DNA of 64,000 bases from Magnetococcales bacterium (GTDB taxonomy: Bacteria > Pseudomonadota > Magnetococcia > Magnetococcales > Magnetaquicoccaceae): contig JAANAU010000002.1 of NCBI GenBank assembly GCA_011089965.1, positions 1 to 64,000 on the forward strand. The letters are read 5' to 3'. The notes under the pieces are model-generated. The model had not been told where the DNA came from, did no database searches, and was given only the letters and a program-made list of their open reading frames with translations. Position numbers and translations under genes: made by a program. The stretch's first letter is position 1. The number at the start of each line of letters is the position of its first letter. This document shows, in pieces, positions 34,031 to 44,196 of this stretch.

Positions 34031-35212
34031 ATGACTGCACCTGCCCCAATCCGGATGCTCCTGGTCCAGGGGTTTCGCGGCTTCTTCACCCTGGCCGGGA
34101 TCTGGTCTGTGGTGGCCATGGTCGCCTGGCTGGCGTGGCTGACCGGTTGGCTGCCGGCTGTGACCACCCCATGGCCAGCCAGCCAGGCCCATGGCCATGA
34201 GATGATGTTCGGCTTTGTCGGGGCTGCGGCAGCCGGCTTTCTGCTCTCCGCCACCCCGGTCTGGTCCAAAACCCCGCCGCTCACAGGCACTCCCCTCACC
34301 GTGCTGGTGATTGCCTGGCTGGCAGGCCGGATGGCAGCCGCAGGCTTTGGCTACCTGACCCCCTGGATCCAAACCCTGGCCGACACCCTGTTCTGGAGCG
34401 GTCTGCTCATCTTTCTGACCCCGACATTATGGTTCACCGGCAACCCGGTGCACCGCATCTTTCCCATCCTGGTGGGACTGATGGCCCTGGGGGATTGGCT
34501 CATGCATCTGGAAGCCGTGGGTTGGCACTCCACCGCCTCCGAAGGATTGATGCTGGGGGTCAATGCCATTGTCTTCTTTCTGGCCATGACCGGGGGTCAC
34601 ATCATGCCGATGTTCACCCGGGACGCCCTGCGCGCCCGTGGGGAAGAGACCCCATTCCCCATTTCGCCCGCTCTGGAAATCCTCGGCGTCACCACCCTGA
34701 CCGCCCTGGTCGCAGCCGATCTGTTTTTCCCCTCAACCAACGCTGCGGGCTGGATTTTTCTGGCTGCCGGCCTGGTCCAGGGGGTGCGCCTGTCGCGATG
34801 GCACGGTCACAAAACCTTTTCCACCCCATTGCTGTGGGTGTTGCATTTGGGGTATCTTTGGCTGGTGGTCGGCCTGCTGTTGCGTGCCCTGGCCCAACTG
34901 ACCGATCTGGTCAACCCCTCGGCAGCCCTGCATGCCGTCACCATCGGCGCCATGGGGCTGTTCACCCTGGGTATCATGGCACGGGTCGCATTGATGCATA
35001 CAGGCCGCGCGCTGCACCTCCATGCCGCCACCCTGACCACGGCCTTCCTGCTCATGACCGCCGCCGCTGTCACCCGTGTGTTCGGCACGACCTGGGCGGG
35101 TTCAGAGGCACTCCTGCCATCCGGGGGGTTGTGGATTGGCGCTTATCTGCTATTCTGCTGGCTCTTCGTGCCCATCCTGTCCACACCGCGACCGGATGGC
35201 CAGGCCGGTTGA
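34031..35212 (+). CDS. nnrS: NnrS family haem/copper membrane protein
   Basis: The 393-residue protein has about 12 membrane helices. It has the classical NnrS N-terminus: RMLLVQGFRGFFTLAGIWSV, then AHGHEMMFGFVGAAAAGFLLSATPVW, and later MTGGHIMPMFTRDALRARG and LHLHAATLTTAF with conserved His. It is linked in other bacteria to nitric oxide stress and denitrification control; the biochemical role is uncertain. Start MTAPAPIRML is preferred over a Met 17 codons upstream. It is likely co-transcribed with the next gene (26-base gap). Confidence 0.92.
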   Translation: MTAPAPIRMLLVQGFRGFFTLAGIWSVVAMVAWLAWLTGWLPAVTTPWPASQAHGHEMMFGFVGAAAAGFLLSATPVWSKTPPLTGTPLTVLVIAWLAGRMAAAGFGYLTPWIQTLADTLFWSGLLIFLTPTLWFTGNPVHRIFPILVGLMALGDWLMHLEAVGWHSTASEGLMLGVNAIVFFLAMTGGHIMPMFTRDALRARGEETPFPISPALEILGVTTLTALVAADLFFPSTNAAGWIFLAAGLVQGVRLSRWHGHKTFSTPLLWVLHLGYLWLVVGLLLRALAQLTDLVNPSAALHAVTIGAMGLFTLGIMARVALMHTGRALHLHAATLTTAFLLMTAAAVTRVFGTTWAGSEALLPSGGLWIGAYLLFCWLFVPILSTPRPDGQAG

Positions 35213-35238
35213 AAACCGTTGCGGGGTATTTACAGGTC

Positions 35239-35970
35239 ATGAGCGATCCGGTCTACTACAAGGTTTTGGGTGCCAACGGGGCGTGCTGTCATGGGGGAAC
35301 CGGACGCTGGAGCATGGATGGCTCCTGGATGCCCCCGGTCTATGGCGGTCTGGCCCCGTGCGTACGGGGCTATCACCTCTGCCGCCCCACGGATCTGGTC
35401 GAATGGCTGGGTCCGGAGATCTGGATCGCCGAAGGCCAGGGCCGTTCGTTCATCAATGGCCAGTACCTGATCTTTGAACGGGCGCGGGTGGTGCAACGCC
35501 TGGAAGCCTGGACACCTGCCGCAGCGCGCACCTTTGCCGTGGCCTGCGCCGAACGGACCCTGGGCATCATCGAAACAGCCCGACCCGACACCCCCTCCGT
35601 GGCCACCGCACTCAACGTGGCCCGCTCCCTGACCCCGGATGCCGAAAAGGTGGAACCGGTCACCCGCTCGGCCACCGCCATGTGGCACCTGGCGCGTCAA
35701 CTCGATGGCGCAACACGGGATGCAGTGCTGTCGATCTATGGCGCGCTGGCGTGGCGCAACCCGGGCATGGCAGCCTGGGCCGCAGCCGGATCAGCCCGCT
35801 CTGCCCACGCTGCCCACACCTGGGAGCAGACCATGTCTACAGGAACCACCCAGGGACTCCACCCCAGAGAGGCCGAACGCCTTGCCAATGCCGCCTCCTC
35901 CGCTGCCATGCAGGCCGAACGCTCCTGGCAAACCAGCCAACTGATGGCCATACTCCAGAGCACCTCCTGA
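35239..35970 (+). CDS. Hypothetical protein with GYHLC-W motif and Ala-rich helical tail
   Basis: The 243-residue protein has an N-terminal domain (about 1-90) with the pattern CHGGTGRWS...W.PPV...LAPCVRGYHLC...DLVEWLGPEIWIAE. This resembles short domains of phage and plasmid proteins (DUF7666-like, by memory). Residues 130-243 are Ala-rich and helical (AAWAAAGSARSAHAAHTW, AMQAERSWQTSQLMAIL). No enzymatic motif is seen. Its presence beside nnrS in a core region may be a phage-derived remnant. Its stop is directly adjacent to the convergent HD-GYP gene stop. Confidence 0.6.
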   Translation: MSDPVYYKVLGANGACCHGGTGRWSMDGSWMPPVYGGLAPCVRGYHLCRPTDLVEWLGPEIWIAEGQGRSFINGQYLIFERARVVQRLEAWTPAAARTFAVACAERTLGIIETARPDTPSVATALNVARSLTPDAEKVEPVTRSATAMWHLARQLDGATRDAVLSIYGALAWRNPGMAAWAAAGSARSAHAAHTWEQTMSTGTTQGLHPREAERLANAASSAAMQAERSWQTSQLMAILQSTS

Positions 35971-37038
35971 TCACTCGTCGGCAAAACGGAGCGCAATCTC
36001 CCGGAAACCCTCCTGAACCTGCATGAATCCATCCACCAGGTCCGGATCAAAATGGCCCCCCTTGCCGGCCACAATGATCTCGACCCCCTGGGCATGGGAC
36101 ATGGCCGGCTTGTAGACCCGATGGCTGATCAAGGCATCATACACATCGGCAATGGCCATCAAACGCCCGGACAGAGGGATCGCCTCCCCGACCAGACCGT
36201 GCGGATAACCGCTGCCATCCCATTTCTCATGGTGGGACAAGGCGATTTCAGCAGCCACATGCAAATAGGCATCGGCCCCCAACGTGCGCAGCGCCACCTT
36301 CAGGGCATTGGCACCCAGGGTGGTATGGAGCTTCATCTGCGTGAACTCCTCGACCGTCAAACGGCCTGGTTTCAAGAGGATCCCATCCGGGACACCCACC
36401 TTGCCCACATCATGCAACGGTGCGGATTTGAACAACAAATCGATCATGCCCGGCATGCGCAATTCGGCAAATCGTGGCTGCGTCTGCATCTGTTCAGCCA
36501 ACAAACGCACATAATGCTTGGTGCGCACGATATGGGCGCCGGTCTCCGGATCCCGCGCTTCGGCCAAAGCCGCCAGCACCTGAATGGTGACATCCTGGGT
36601 CTGCTCCAAGACCCGGGTCCGCTCCTTCACCAGCTCCTCCAGACGGTATTTGTGACGCAGCAACTCCAACTGGCTGCGCACCCGGGAGCGCACCAGCACC
36701 GGATTGATCGGCTTGGTGATGAAATCCACCCCCCCGACCGTCAAACCGCGCATCTCGCTCTCTTCATCCTGCAAGGCAGTGATGAACAGCACCGGAATCG
36801 CCCAGGTCGCCGGATTGGCCTTGAGCTTCAGACACACCTCAAAACCATCCATGCCCGGCATCATCACATCCAGAATGATCAGATCCGGCGGACTGGAACC
36901 AATGGCCAACTCCAGGGCTTTGGCACCGTTTTTGGCGGCAATCACCGCGCCGATCTCACGCAAGGTCTCCACGAGAATTTGCAGATTCTCCGGTGCATCG
37001 TCCACAATCAGGATTTTTGGTTTGCTGTCGCGCATCAA
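35971..37038 (-). CDS. Response regulator with HD-GYP phosphodiesterase domain
   Basis: The 355-residue protein has a receiver domain in residues about 8-125 (ILIVDDAPENLQILV, phospho-acceptor Asp in LIILDVMMPGMDGF, Lys in FITKPINP). A coiled-coil linker follows (LLRHKYRLEELVKERTRVLEQ), then an HD-GYP domain with HDVGKVGVPDGILLKPG, HHEKWDGSGYP and LMAIADVYDAL. HD-GYP proteins hydrolyse cyclic di-GMP. It is the last gene of a three-gene operon, with its start overlapping the hybrid kinase stop (ATGA). It is the likely output of that kinase. Confidence 0.95.
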   Translation of the reverse strand: MMRDSKPKILIVDDAPENLQILVETLREIGAVIAAKNGAKALELAIGSSPPDLIILDVMMPGMDGFEVCLKLKANPATWAIPVLFITALQDEESEMRGLTVGGVDFITKPINPVLVRSRVRSQLELLRHKYRLEELVKERTRVLEQTQDVTIQVLAALAEARDPETGAHIVRTKHYVRLLAEQMQTQPRFAELRMPGMIDLLFKSAPLHDVGKVGVPDGILLKPGRLTVEEFTQMKLHTTLGANALKVALRTLGADAYLHVAAEIALSHHEKWDGSGYPHGLVGEAIPLSGRLMAIADVYDALISHRVYKPAMSHAQGVEIIVAGKGGHFDPDLVDGFMQVQEGFREIALRFADE

Positions 37039-40000
37039 CCCTGCTCCCTCAAGGTGCCAATGGTGTGCTGCAATGCCATGATCTGCTCCAGGGCACGGTC
37101 GGTGTCAAACTCCTCCAGGCTGCGTGCCAACGCCTCTCCCAAAGGCTCCAGAGGGGTGGCGCGCACCAGTTCAGCAAACCGTACCATCTCCTCCAGAACC
37201 CGTCCCAGATCTTCGTCCAGACCGACCCGCATGGCAGCCAGCAGCTCCAGCAACCGGGGCAGATCCAGAGGTTGGGCCAACTCTTCCGGGATGCTCTCCG
37301 ACTGTTCCGAATCCTGCCAGGCGTTCAGGGTGGTCAAGACACTCTGCAACGCCTCCTCCAGTGGCGGCAATGACCCCAACGCCTCGTCACACTCCAAAGC
37401 CTCAACCTGACGCCACGCCTGCTCGATCCTGGCAGCCACCCTTTGCAACGCCTCCATTCCCAAAGTGGCGGCATTGCCCTTGAGGGTATGCACCAACCGG
37501 ATCGCCTCGTCAAGCCGCTCCTGCTTAAGCTCCTGGCGCAAGGCAGCCATGAACGCGGCATTTTCCGTACGAAACCGATGCAGCAAACGCCGGTACAGCC
37601 TCTGATTCCCCTCCAGACGCCGGAGGGCGGACACCCCATCGATCCCGGGGAGATCCGGCACCATGCACGCCGCATCCAGAACCGGCAGCTCTGCGATCTC
37701 CTCCACATCCACCGGTTCACGGGGGGCGATCCAGGTGCAAAGCGCCTCATAGAGCAGATGGGGATCTATCGGCTTGGCCAGATGATCCTGCATCCCGGAA
37801 GCCAGGGATTTCTCCCGATCCCCCACCAGGGCATTGGCCGTCATGGCCACAATCGGCGGTTGCTGCGCACAACCCGGCAGAGCGCGCAGTCGTCGCGCCG
37901 TCTCCAGACCATCCATGCCCGGCATCTGGATGTCCATCAAAACCAGGTCAAAGGGACGCTCCTGCACCAGATGCAACCCTTCCTGACCCGTGGAGGCCAT
38001 CACGACCCTCACTCCGACCCGCTGCAACAACTCCCAGGCCACCTCCTGGTTGATGCGATTGTCCTCGATCAACAACACCTCGGCCCCGCGTATCGCGGCC
38101 AGCCGCTCCTGCATCCGTTCCCCCACCAGACCCAGGCCCCGCGCCTTCGGATGGCAGATCTGGCCACACGCCTCCAGCAGCGCCTCCAGCAACATCGAAG
38201 GATTGAACGGTTTCAATAGGTGCGCAGCAAAGCCGCTGACACTGGCCAGATCCAGCAATCCTTCATGGGCATGGGCCGTCACCAGGATCAGGTCCGGTTG
38301 CCGGGAGAGATCCGACAGGGCACGGATGCGACGCGCCGTCTCCAAACCATCCATGTCCGGCATCCGGTAATCCAGCAACACCATGCCAAACGGTTCTTCC
38401 CGACTCTCCCGGCTGGCAACGATCCGGGCCAAGGCATCGGAACCGCTCTCCACCAGCGTGACCCGCATGCCAAACGACTCCAGCATCACGCCCAACACCT
38501 CCCGTGCCGTGGCATTGTCATCCACCACCAGCACCCGCACCCCGGCCAACGCATGGTTGCTGGTCGGTTGAACCTCTTCGGGAATCGGGGTCAAAGGGAT
38601 CTCAAACCAGAAAACCGTCCCAACACCGGGTTGGCTGGCCACCTGGATCTCCCCGCCCATCAACCCCACCAGCCGCTGACTGATGACCAGCCCCAGTCCA
38701 CTCCCGCCGAACCGGCGCGTGGTCGAGGCATCGGCCTGGCTGAAGGGACGAAACAGCCGTTCCATCTGTTCGGGATGAATCCCGATGCCGGTATCACGCA
38801 CCTCAAAACGAAGCCAGATCCGTTCCGGTTCGACCCGACATGGCTCCACTTTCAACACCACCTCACCCGAAGTGGTGAACTTGACCGCATTCACCATGAG
38901 ATTGGTCAAGACCTGTCCCAGACGCAGCGGATCTCCGACCAGTCGACGCGGAATCTCCCCATGGATGTGATACAAAAGCTCCAGCTCTCGCCCCTCTTTG
39001 CGCACTGCCGCAATGCCGGCCACATTGCCCACCACCTCCTCCAGAACAAAGGGGGTGCGCTCCAGCTCCAGCCGTTCCGCCTCCAGCTTGGAAAAATCCA
39101 GAATGTCGTTGATGATCCCCAGCAGAGTGCGCCCTGCTGCCGTCACCTTGGCAGCATAGTTGTCCTGACGGGCATTCAGACCGCTCTCTTGCAACATGAT
39201 GGAAAAGTTGATCACCGCATTCAAAGGGGTACGGATTTCATGGCTCATGTTGGCCAAAAATTCCGATTTGGCGCGGTTGGCGTTTTCGGCCACCTGACGG
39301 GCCTGGACCAGCTCTGCGGTGCGCTCGGCCACCCGTTCTTCGAGGGCCTCCTGATGGGCGCGCAGGGTGTTGGTCTGGCAGTCAAAGGCTTCGGCCAGAA
39401 TCTCCAGTTCATCCCCGGTACCCACCGGCGCGCACCGTCCTCTGGTATCTCCGGTGCTCACCCGCTGGCACAGGGTCAGAATCGGATCGGCAATACTTTT
39501 GCCCAGACGTTCGGCCACCAGCCAGGCCAGATACAAAAACAACAACCCCAATGAGCCAAAACGCCACAGCGCCTGACGGACCGAAGCCTGGTGAATCGAG
39601 GCAGGCAGACCCAGACGCAGATCCAGATCCAGACGGCCCAGCCAGGGGGTGTCGTTCTCCAGGGACTCCACGCGGATCACGATCTGCGGCTGATCCGGCT
39701 GGGTGCGAAAGGCAAACAACACCCCGCGTTCATCCAGAATCTCCAACGCAAACAGATCACTCTCCAGCATCATCCGTTGCAGAATGGCCTGGAGATCAAA
39801 CTCCACCGCCACGGCCCCTTGCGTTGTTTTATAATAGTCGATGGGGGCCACCACCAGCAGGGTCCGGTCCGGATCCGTAATCGACAGGCTGGTCGTACCC
39901 ATGGTCAGGGTCTGGCGCAACTGGGGCATGTCCGGATCGTGCGGCCCGTTTTTGCCATGCAAAAAAAGCGGACGGCCATCAAAGTCCACCAGAGTCAAAG

Positions 40001-40325
40001 AGAGTACGTCGCGATGACGGGCGAAATCCTCCACGGCCTGGGGCAGATGACCACGCCGCGCATCGGGGTCGATCAGGCTGTTGACAATGAAATGGTTGCC
40101 GGTCAGGGCGCGGATGGTTTCCATCAGATAGGAGATGCGCTCTTCCAGACGCAGCATCTCCCGCATGGCGAGCTGACGCAGGGCGTGACGGCTCTCCTCT
40201 TCGAGATGGTACTGAAGCTGCCAGCCCACCAGGATGGTCGAGATCCCGACCACCAGCACGAACAGCGAACCGATGCGCCAACGCAACCGGCGTTTGAGAC
40301 TTTTCTGGCCAACAACAGGCTTCAT
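37035..40325 (-). CDS. Hybrid sensor histidine kinase (HisKA-HATPase-REC-REC-Hpt)
   Basis: The 1096-residue membrane kinase has TM1 (about 14-34), a periplasmic Cache-like sensor (about 36-245), TM2 (about 250-270) and HAMP. The HisKA domain has FLANMSHEIRTPLNAV (His near 360) and the HATPase has NAVKFT, DTGIGI and GGSGLGLVIS. REC1 (LLDYRMPDMDG near 655) and REC2 (LMDIQMPGMDG near 798) follow, and then an Hpt domain (HTLKGNAATLGM near 948). It overlaps both neighbours by 4 bases. Its phosphorelay would run His-Asp-His to the HD-GYP regulator encoded next. Confidence 0.96.
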   Translation of the reverse strand: MKPVVGQKSLKRRLRWRIGSLFVLVVGISTILVGWQLQYHLEEESRHALRQLAMREMLRLEERISYLMETIRALTGNHFIVNSLIDPDARRGHLPQAVEDFARHRDVLSLTLVDFDGRPLFLHGKNGPHDPDMPQLRQTLTMGTTSLSITDPDRTLLVVAPIDYYKTTQGAVAVEFDLQAILQRMMLESDLFALEILDERGVLFAFRTQPDQPQIVIRVESLENDTPWLGRLDLDLRLGLPASIHQASVRQALWRFGSLGLLFLYLAWLVAERLGKSIADPILTLCQRVSTGDTRGRCAPVGTGDELEILAEAFDCQTNTLRAHQEALEERVAERTAELVQARQVAENANRAKSEFLANMSHEIRTPLNAVINFSIMLQESGLNARQDNYAAKVTAAGRTLLGIINDILDFSKLEAERLELERTPFVLEEVVGNVAGIAAVRKEGRELELLYHIHGEIPRRLVGDPLRLGQVLTNLMVNAVKFTTSGEVVLKVEPCRVEPERIWLRFEVRDTGIGIHPEQMERLFRPFSQADASTTRRFGGSGLGLVISQRLVGLMGGEIQVASQPGVGTVFWFEIPLTPIPEEVQPTSNHALAGVRVLVVDDNATAREVLGVMLESFGMRVTLVESGSDALARIVASRESREEPFGMVLLDYRMPDMDGLETARRIRALSDLSRQPDLILVTAHAHEGLLDLASVSGFAAHLLKPFNPSMLLEALLEACGQICHPKARGLGLVGERMQERLAAIRGAEVLLIEDNRINQEVAWELLQRVGVRVVMASTGQEGLHLVQERPFDLVLMDIQMPGMDGLETARRLRALPGCAQQPPIVAMTANALVGDREKSLASGMQDHLAKPIDPHLLYEALCTWIAPREPVDVEEIAELPVLDAACMVPDLPGIDGVSALRRLEGNQRLYRRLLHRFRTENAAFMAALRQELKQERLDEAIRLVHTLKGNAATLGMEALQRVAARIEQAWRQVEALECDEALGSLPPLEEALQSVLTTLNAWQDSEQSESIPEELAQPLDLPRLLELLAAMRVGLDEDLGRVLEEMVRFAELVRATPLEPLGEALARSLEEFDTDRALEQIMALQHTIGTLREQG

Positions 40326-42475
40326 GGCACAACTTCCAGGGGCACAATGGCACCGCCAGGATCAAAACGCGCCAGAAAATAGTCCGACCGCTCCAAGGCA
40401 TCATGATGGGCCGGGACAAAGGGCAGTCGGTAATTCTTGATCAGACCGGCATGAAACGGAATCCGTTCCAAGGCATCCCGCACCGCTGCCCGCTCCGTGG
40501 TTCCGGCCTGACGGATGGCAACAGCCAACAAATGGATCAGGTCATACGCATGGGCCATGCCGGTCTGCGGCAGATGCACCTCCTCAGGATCCTGATCAAA
40601 CAGCTCCCGGTAACGTTCCTGAAACGCCTGAGCGCGGGACCGTTCCAGCTTGCTCAGGGCAAAGGTGTGCAAAAAAGAGGGATGCAATACAGCAGGCAAA
40701 CCACGGGTCTTCTCAAAAAACTGACCACCCGTGATGCCCCAGTGGGAAATGACCGGCAGATCCATGCGATGTTCAGCCACGGCCCGCAACCAACCCGCCC
40801 CCTCATCGGCATTCAGCACCCACAGCGCCACATCCGGACGGCTGACGCGCAACGCCTCCATGTGTCCGCCCCAGTCGCTTTCACCGCGATTGACCCAATC
40901 CACCAGCACCGGCACCCGATTCTTCTCGCGCAGCCGCTCTTGGAGATAGGGCAGAATGCTGCGTCCCCAAAGGGTGTTTTCCAGGATCAGGGCCACACTC
41001 GTCCCCTGCTCCAATGCCTTGTCCACCAGGAAAGGACCGGCATAACGATCATTGGCCGACAGACGAAAAACATGACTGGCCACTTGCGTATCCTGTTCCA
41101 CGATGTCTGCACCCGCTGCCCAGGCAATCAGCAAGGGAATCTTCAAGGAGTTGGCCCAGGCGGTCTGCCCTTTGACCACGGTGCTGTGCATCCCGCCGAT
41201 CACAGCCACCACCGAATGGTCCGCAGCCAACACCCGCAGATTCTCCTCACCGCGTCCGGGTATGGCCATGTTGTCACGGGCGCGCAACACCAACTTGCGT
41301 CCCAACACCCCGCCCGCCCGGTTGATCTCTTCAATCGCCACCATGGCACCACGCTTGATCGAACGCCCTCCCATGGTCCCGGACAGGGACAAATCCGTAT
41401 CCAGACCGATCACGATGTCCGAGATGCTGTTCTGGCCCATCTGCCACAACTGCAACAACTCTTCGGTCTTGGAGAGCAGATCCGAACCGATGCTCTCTTC
41501 AAACTGAAACGGCAAATGGCGCAAACGGGTGGCAAAGCGGTGCCGTTCGGCTGCACTCAAACGGTTGACCCGCACCCCGGCAGCCTGGATCTGCTCCAGA
41601 AGCCTCTGCTCCTGCCGACCGGTCTCTTCCCGTTGCAGCGGGGTGATGGCACGCGCAGCCTGCATCAATCGGGTCTGTTCCCCATCGCTCAACGCGGCGA
41701 ATGTTTTGGCACTGGCCATCATGACATAGGCCAGATAGGCGTGGTCGCTCATGGTCAGATGGCTTTGCACCTGATGGATCCCCATGGCAACAATGGCGGC
41801 CAGCGGATTCTCCTGGGCATCCACCACCCCATCGGCCAATGCCTGCCGGGTTTCCCGGAACTCAATGGCCAGAGGTTTGGCACCCAGATCTTGAAACTGC
41901 TCCTGAATCAGGCGACTTTTCATCACCCGCACCTTGAGACCCTCCAGATCCTCGGGCCGGTACAACGGGCGGTTGGCCGTGAATTGTTTGAAACCGTTGC
42001 CCAAAAAGGTCAATCCCACCAGATCGAACGCCCGCAGTTTGGCGAGCAGCAGTTGTCCCGGCTCCCCATCCAGCAGCCGATAAAGCAGCTCAGGCGTCGG
42101 AAAATAGAACGGCAGATCCGGATACTGCATGGCAGGCAGAAACAGGCTCATTTTGGCCGTGGGCACCAACACCAGATCCAACGCTCCGCTGCGTGCCTTC
42201 TCCACCATCTCCAGGTCATTGCCCAGACTCCCTTCGGGAAAGACCTCGATGCGCACGTTCCCTTTGGTGGCCTCGGCAAAGGCCGCTGCAAACTGGTCGG
42301 CAGCCATGCCCAGAGCGCTTGCCCTGGGCATGTTGTGACCCAACCGCAACACCACCCCATGCTCGGGCGAGGGCGCAGCAACGGGCAGCTGCGCAAAATG
42401 CAGCGCCGGCCACCAGCTCCAGCCGACCAGGGCGCAAAGCAGCAAACCGATCAAGGGTGAGACAAAACGTTTCAT
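40322..42475 (-). CDS. Periplasmic receptor: fusion of TRAP DctP and LivJ-type binding domains
   Basis: The 717-residue protein begins with a signal peptide or membrane anchor (MKRFVSPLIGLLLCALVGWSW). Residues about 38-335 are a TRAP-type solute receptor (RLGHNMPRASALGMAADQF, VFPEGSLGNDLEMVEKA, GLKVRVMKSRL, DGVVDAQENPLAAI). Residues about 350-700 are a type I periplasmic binding domain of the LivJ/Peripla_BP_6 kind (IVIGLDTDLSLSGTMGGRS, AIEEINRAGGVLGRKL, VIGGMHSTVV). No transporter genes are near. It is first in the operon with the hybrid kinase and HD-GYP regulator, so it is probably a sensory receptor for two ligands. Confidence 0.93.
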   Translation of the reverse strand: MKRFVSPLIGLLLCALVGWSWWPALHFAQLPVAAPSPEHGVVLRLGHNMPRASALGMAADQFAAAFAEATKGNVRIEVFPEGSLGNDLEMVEKARSGALDLVLVPTAKMSLFLPAMQYPDLPFYFPTPELLYRLLDGEPGQLLLAKLRAFDLVGLTFLGNGFKQFTANRPLYRPEDLEGLKVRVMKSRLIQEQFQDLGAKPLAIEFRETRQALADGVVDAQENPLAAIVAMGIHQVQSHLTMSDHAYLAYVMMASAKTFAALSDGEQTRLMQAARAITPLQREETGRQEQRLLEQIQAAGVRVNRLSAAERHRFATRLRHLPFQFEESIGSDLLSKTEELLQLWQMGQNSISDIVIGLDTDLSLSGTMGGRSIKRGAMVAIEEINRAGGVLGRKLVLRARDNMAIPGRGEENLRVLAADHSVVAVIGGMHSTVVKGQTAWANSLKIPLLIAWAAGADIVEQDTQVASHVFRLSANDRYAGPFLVDKALEQGTSVALILENTLWGRSILPYLQERLREKNRVPVLVDWVNRGESDWGGHMEALRVSRPDVALWVLNADEGAGWLRAVAEHRMDLPVISHWGITGGQFFEKTRGLPAVLHPSFLHTFALSKLERSRAQAFQERYRELFDQDPEEVHLPQTGMAHAYDLIHLLAVAIRQAGTTERAAVRDALERIPFHAGLIKNYRLPFVPAHHDALERSDYFLARFDPGGAIVPLEVVP

Positions 42476-42493
42476 GCCAGTTTGTGTGATGTT

Positions 42494-42662
42494 AGAGGCT
42501 GTTTGGTGATTCCTGAGCCGAGCACAATGATCCAATTATTGAAAAAAAAGAGGGGGTCTGGGGGATTCATCCCCCAGTGTTTTCATGTTTTCATGTTTTC
42601 ATGTTTAAAAAATAATTTAAAAAATAATTTATTAATATTTTTGTTTAAAAGATTTAAAAGAT
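42494..42662. mobile_element. Dispersed element, copy B6, cut by the insertion sequence
   Basis: This copy has the left terminus AGAGGCTGTTTGGTGATTC, then the hairpin CTGGGGGATTCATCCCCCAG, three CATGTTTT units and an AT-rich stretch ending TTTAAAAGATTTAAAAGAT. At 42663 the sequence changes to the end of the IS element. The distal hairpins and right terminus of this copy are missing from both sides of the IS. Confidence 0.8.
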
Positions 42663-44196
42663 CTGGACTTTAGAGTCTCAGCATTGTTTGTAAATACTTA
42701 CAGCCATTAATGCGACATGATGTCCGCATCTATATTGCAATAATCGAGCATTCAACCTTTGAAGGCGGTACTCTGGAAACAGGATCCACCTGATTCCAGG
42801 AGTACCGCCATGGACAGCAAAGGATGTAGCACCATCCCCTGCGCCCTATTCGATTGGATCACATTTCTCACCCAATCGCTACCCCTCCGGTCTGTGCCGA
42901 CCTTCATCGAATTGTTGGTCGGAACCATGCTCACCCAGTCTGGATTTGTTGTCCAGTCTGGTTCGGTCATTGACTTGGGGCGACACTGGACGACCTATTT
43001 CAAATGGCTCCAACACGGCAAATGGTCCTGGCTTGCCTTGGCCAGGCAAATGGCGAGGTTGGTTGCCAAGTGGTTCTTGTGTGAAACATGCTACTTAGCC
43101 ATTGATGACACACTGGTTTTCCGTTCCTCGACCAAGGCTCCAGACAGCAAGATTCATCATCAGCACGCCAAGAAGACCAACAGACCAACTTTCGTGCGGG
43201 GACAGGGATGGGTCTCTCTTGCCGTCATAGTGGGCGATGATCTCCGACACTGCGCCATTCCCATCCTGTCACGTTTGATCCGTGCCATCGGCAATACACC
43301 AAAACTCACCATTGCCAAAACCTTGCTGCGCGCTACCGATGATATTTTTCAGAACGTTACCCTTCTGTTGGACGCATGGTTCATGCGTGCCACCTTGGTG
43401 CTTTTTGCTGTAAAATCAGGCATGCACGTCATAGGGCAAGTGCGCAAAGATACAGCAATCTACGAATTTCCCTCTCCAAGACCCGTTGGAAAACGGGGAC
43501 GACCAAGAACATATGGCGACAAAATCACCCAGGAACATATTGAATCCATAAAAGAAACAAACACGGTCCTATGGCTTTACGGAAAAAAACAAACCGTCCG
43601 CTATCGTAGCGTAATCGCCATGGCCCGCTTCCTCAAAGGGATGGCAGTTCGGGTCGTCTGGACTTGTTTCCTGGACGACAAAGGAAACTCCAGTATCCCA
43701 AGGCTGTTGATCGCTACCAACACCCAACTCACTCCAGAAGCAGTCATCATTGGGTATGCCAGACGCTGGAGCATTGAACCCATGTTCGGGCAAACCAAAA
43801 ACGGATGGGGTTGGAAAGAAACATGGCAGCAGTCCAGACAAGTCCTTCACCGGTGGGTTCATATCCTCTTTGCCGCCTACGCACTTCTACAACTCCTGAC
43901 CATCTTGGGTGGGGATCTGGTCAGACAGCTTGCAAATTTCACCCCTTGGCGTGTCAACCGTACCGTCACTGCTGGCTTGGTGCGAACTGGCCTCCAGAAA
44001 GTTTTTTCCCATATCCGGGTTCGTGACTGGTGGGATCCGAAGTCTCAGAAATTCATGCCCCCAAACGGCATCCTGCTGACCGGTTGAGACTCCACATAGC
44101 GCAACACGGCCAAGAATCAAGCCTTTTCCCCTTGTATGCCATCCTTTCCATGAGTCCTCCTATCTTGGACAGCAGGGGTGCGCCTCTAAAGTCCAG
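42663..44196 (+). mobile_element. IS4-family-type insertion sequence, about 1534 bp
   Basis: The ends CTGGACTTTAGAG (42663-42675) and CTCTAAAGTCCAG (44184-44196) are a perfect 13-base terminal inverted repeat; similarity extends to 19 of 24 bases. One transposase gene fills the interior. No clear target duplication flanks it. The left flank is a dispersed element and the right flank is the middle of a histidine kinase gene. This implies a deletion or recombination after insertion. Confidence 0.85.
42810..44087 (+). CDS. DDE transposase (IS4 superfamily)
   Basis: The 425-residue protein has Asp in [14 protein letters not shown] (near residue 98), Asp in [13 protein letters not shown] (near 187) and Glu in [14 protein letters not shown] (near 322). 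The last motif fits the IS4 signature Y(2)R(3)E(6)K exactly. AGGAG precedes the ATG at 42810. The reading frame looks intact, so the enzyme may be active. It cuts and pastes the surrounding IS. Confidence 0.92.
   Translation: MDSKGCSTIPCALFDWITFLTQSLPLRSVPTFIELLVGTMLTQSGFVVQSGSVIDLGRHWTTYFKWLQHGKWSWLALARQMARLVAKWFLCETCYLAIDDTLVFRSSTKAPDSKIHHQHAKKTNRPTFVRGQGWVSLAVIVGDDLRHCAIPILSRLIRAIGNTPKLTIAKTLLRATDDIFQNVTLLLDAWFMRATLVLFAVKSGMHVIGQVRKDTAIYEFPSPRPVGKRGRPRTYGDKITQEHIESIKETNTVLWLYGKKQTVRYRSVIAMARFLKGMAVRVVWTCFLDDKGNSSIPRLLIATNTQLTPEAVIIGYARRWSIEPMFGQTKNGWGWKETWQQSRQVLHRWVHILFAAYALLQLLTILGGDLVRQLANFTPWRVNRTVTAGLVRTGLQKVFSHIRVRDWWDPKSQKFMPPNGILLTG

Noticed and set aside
34429-35238. Upstream part of a 513-codon frame overlapping nnrS
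   Set aside because: It is out of frame with the clear NnrS protein; only the part from 35239 is a real gene.
42759-42809. Longer transposase start at a TTG
   Set aside because: The ATG at 42810 has an AGGAG at proper spacing; the upstream codons have none.
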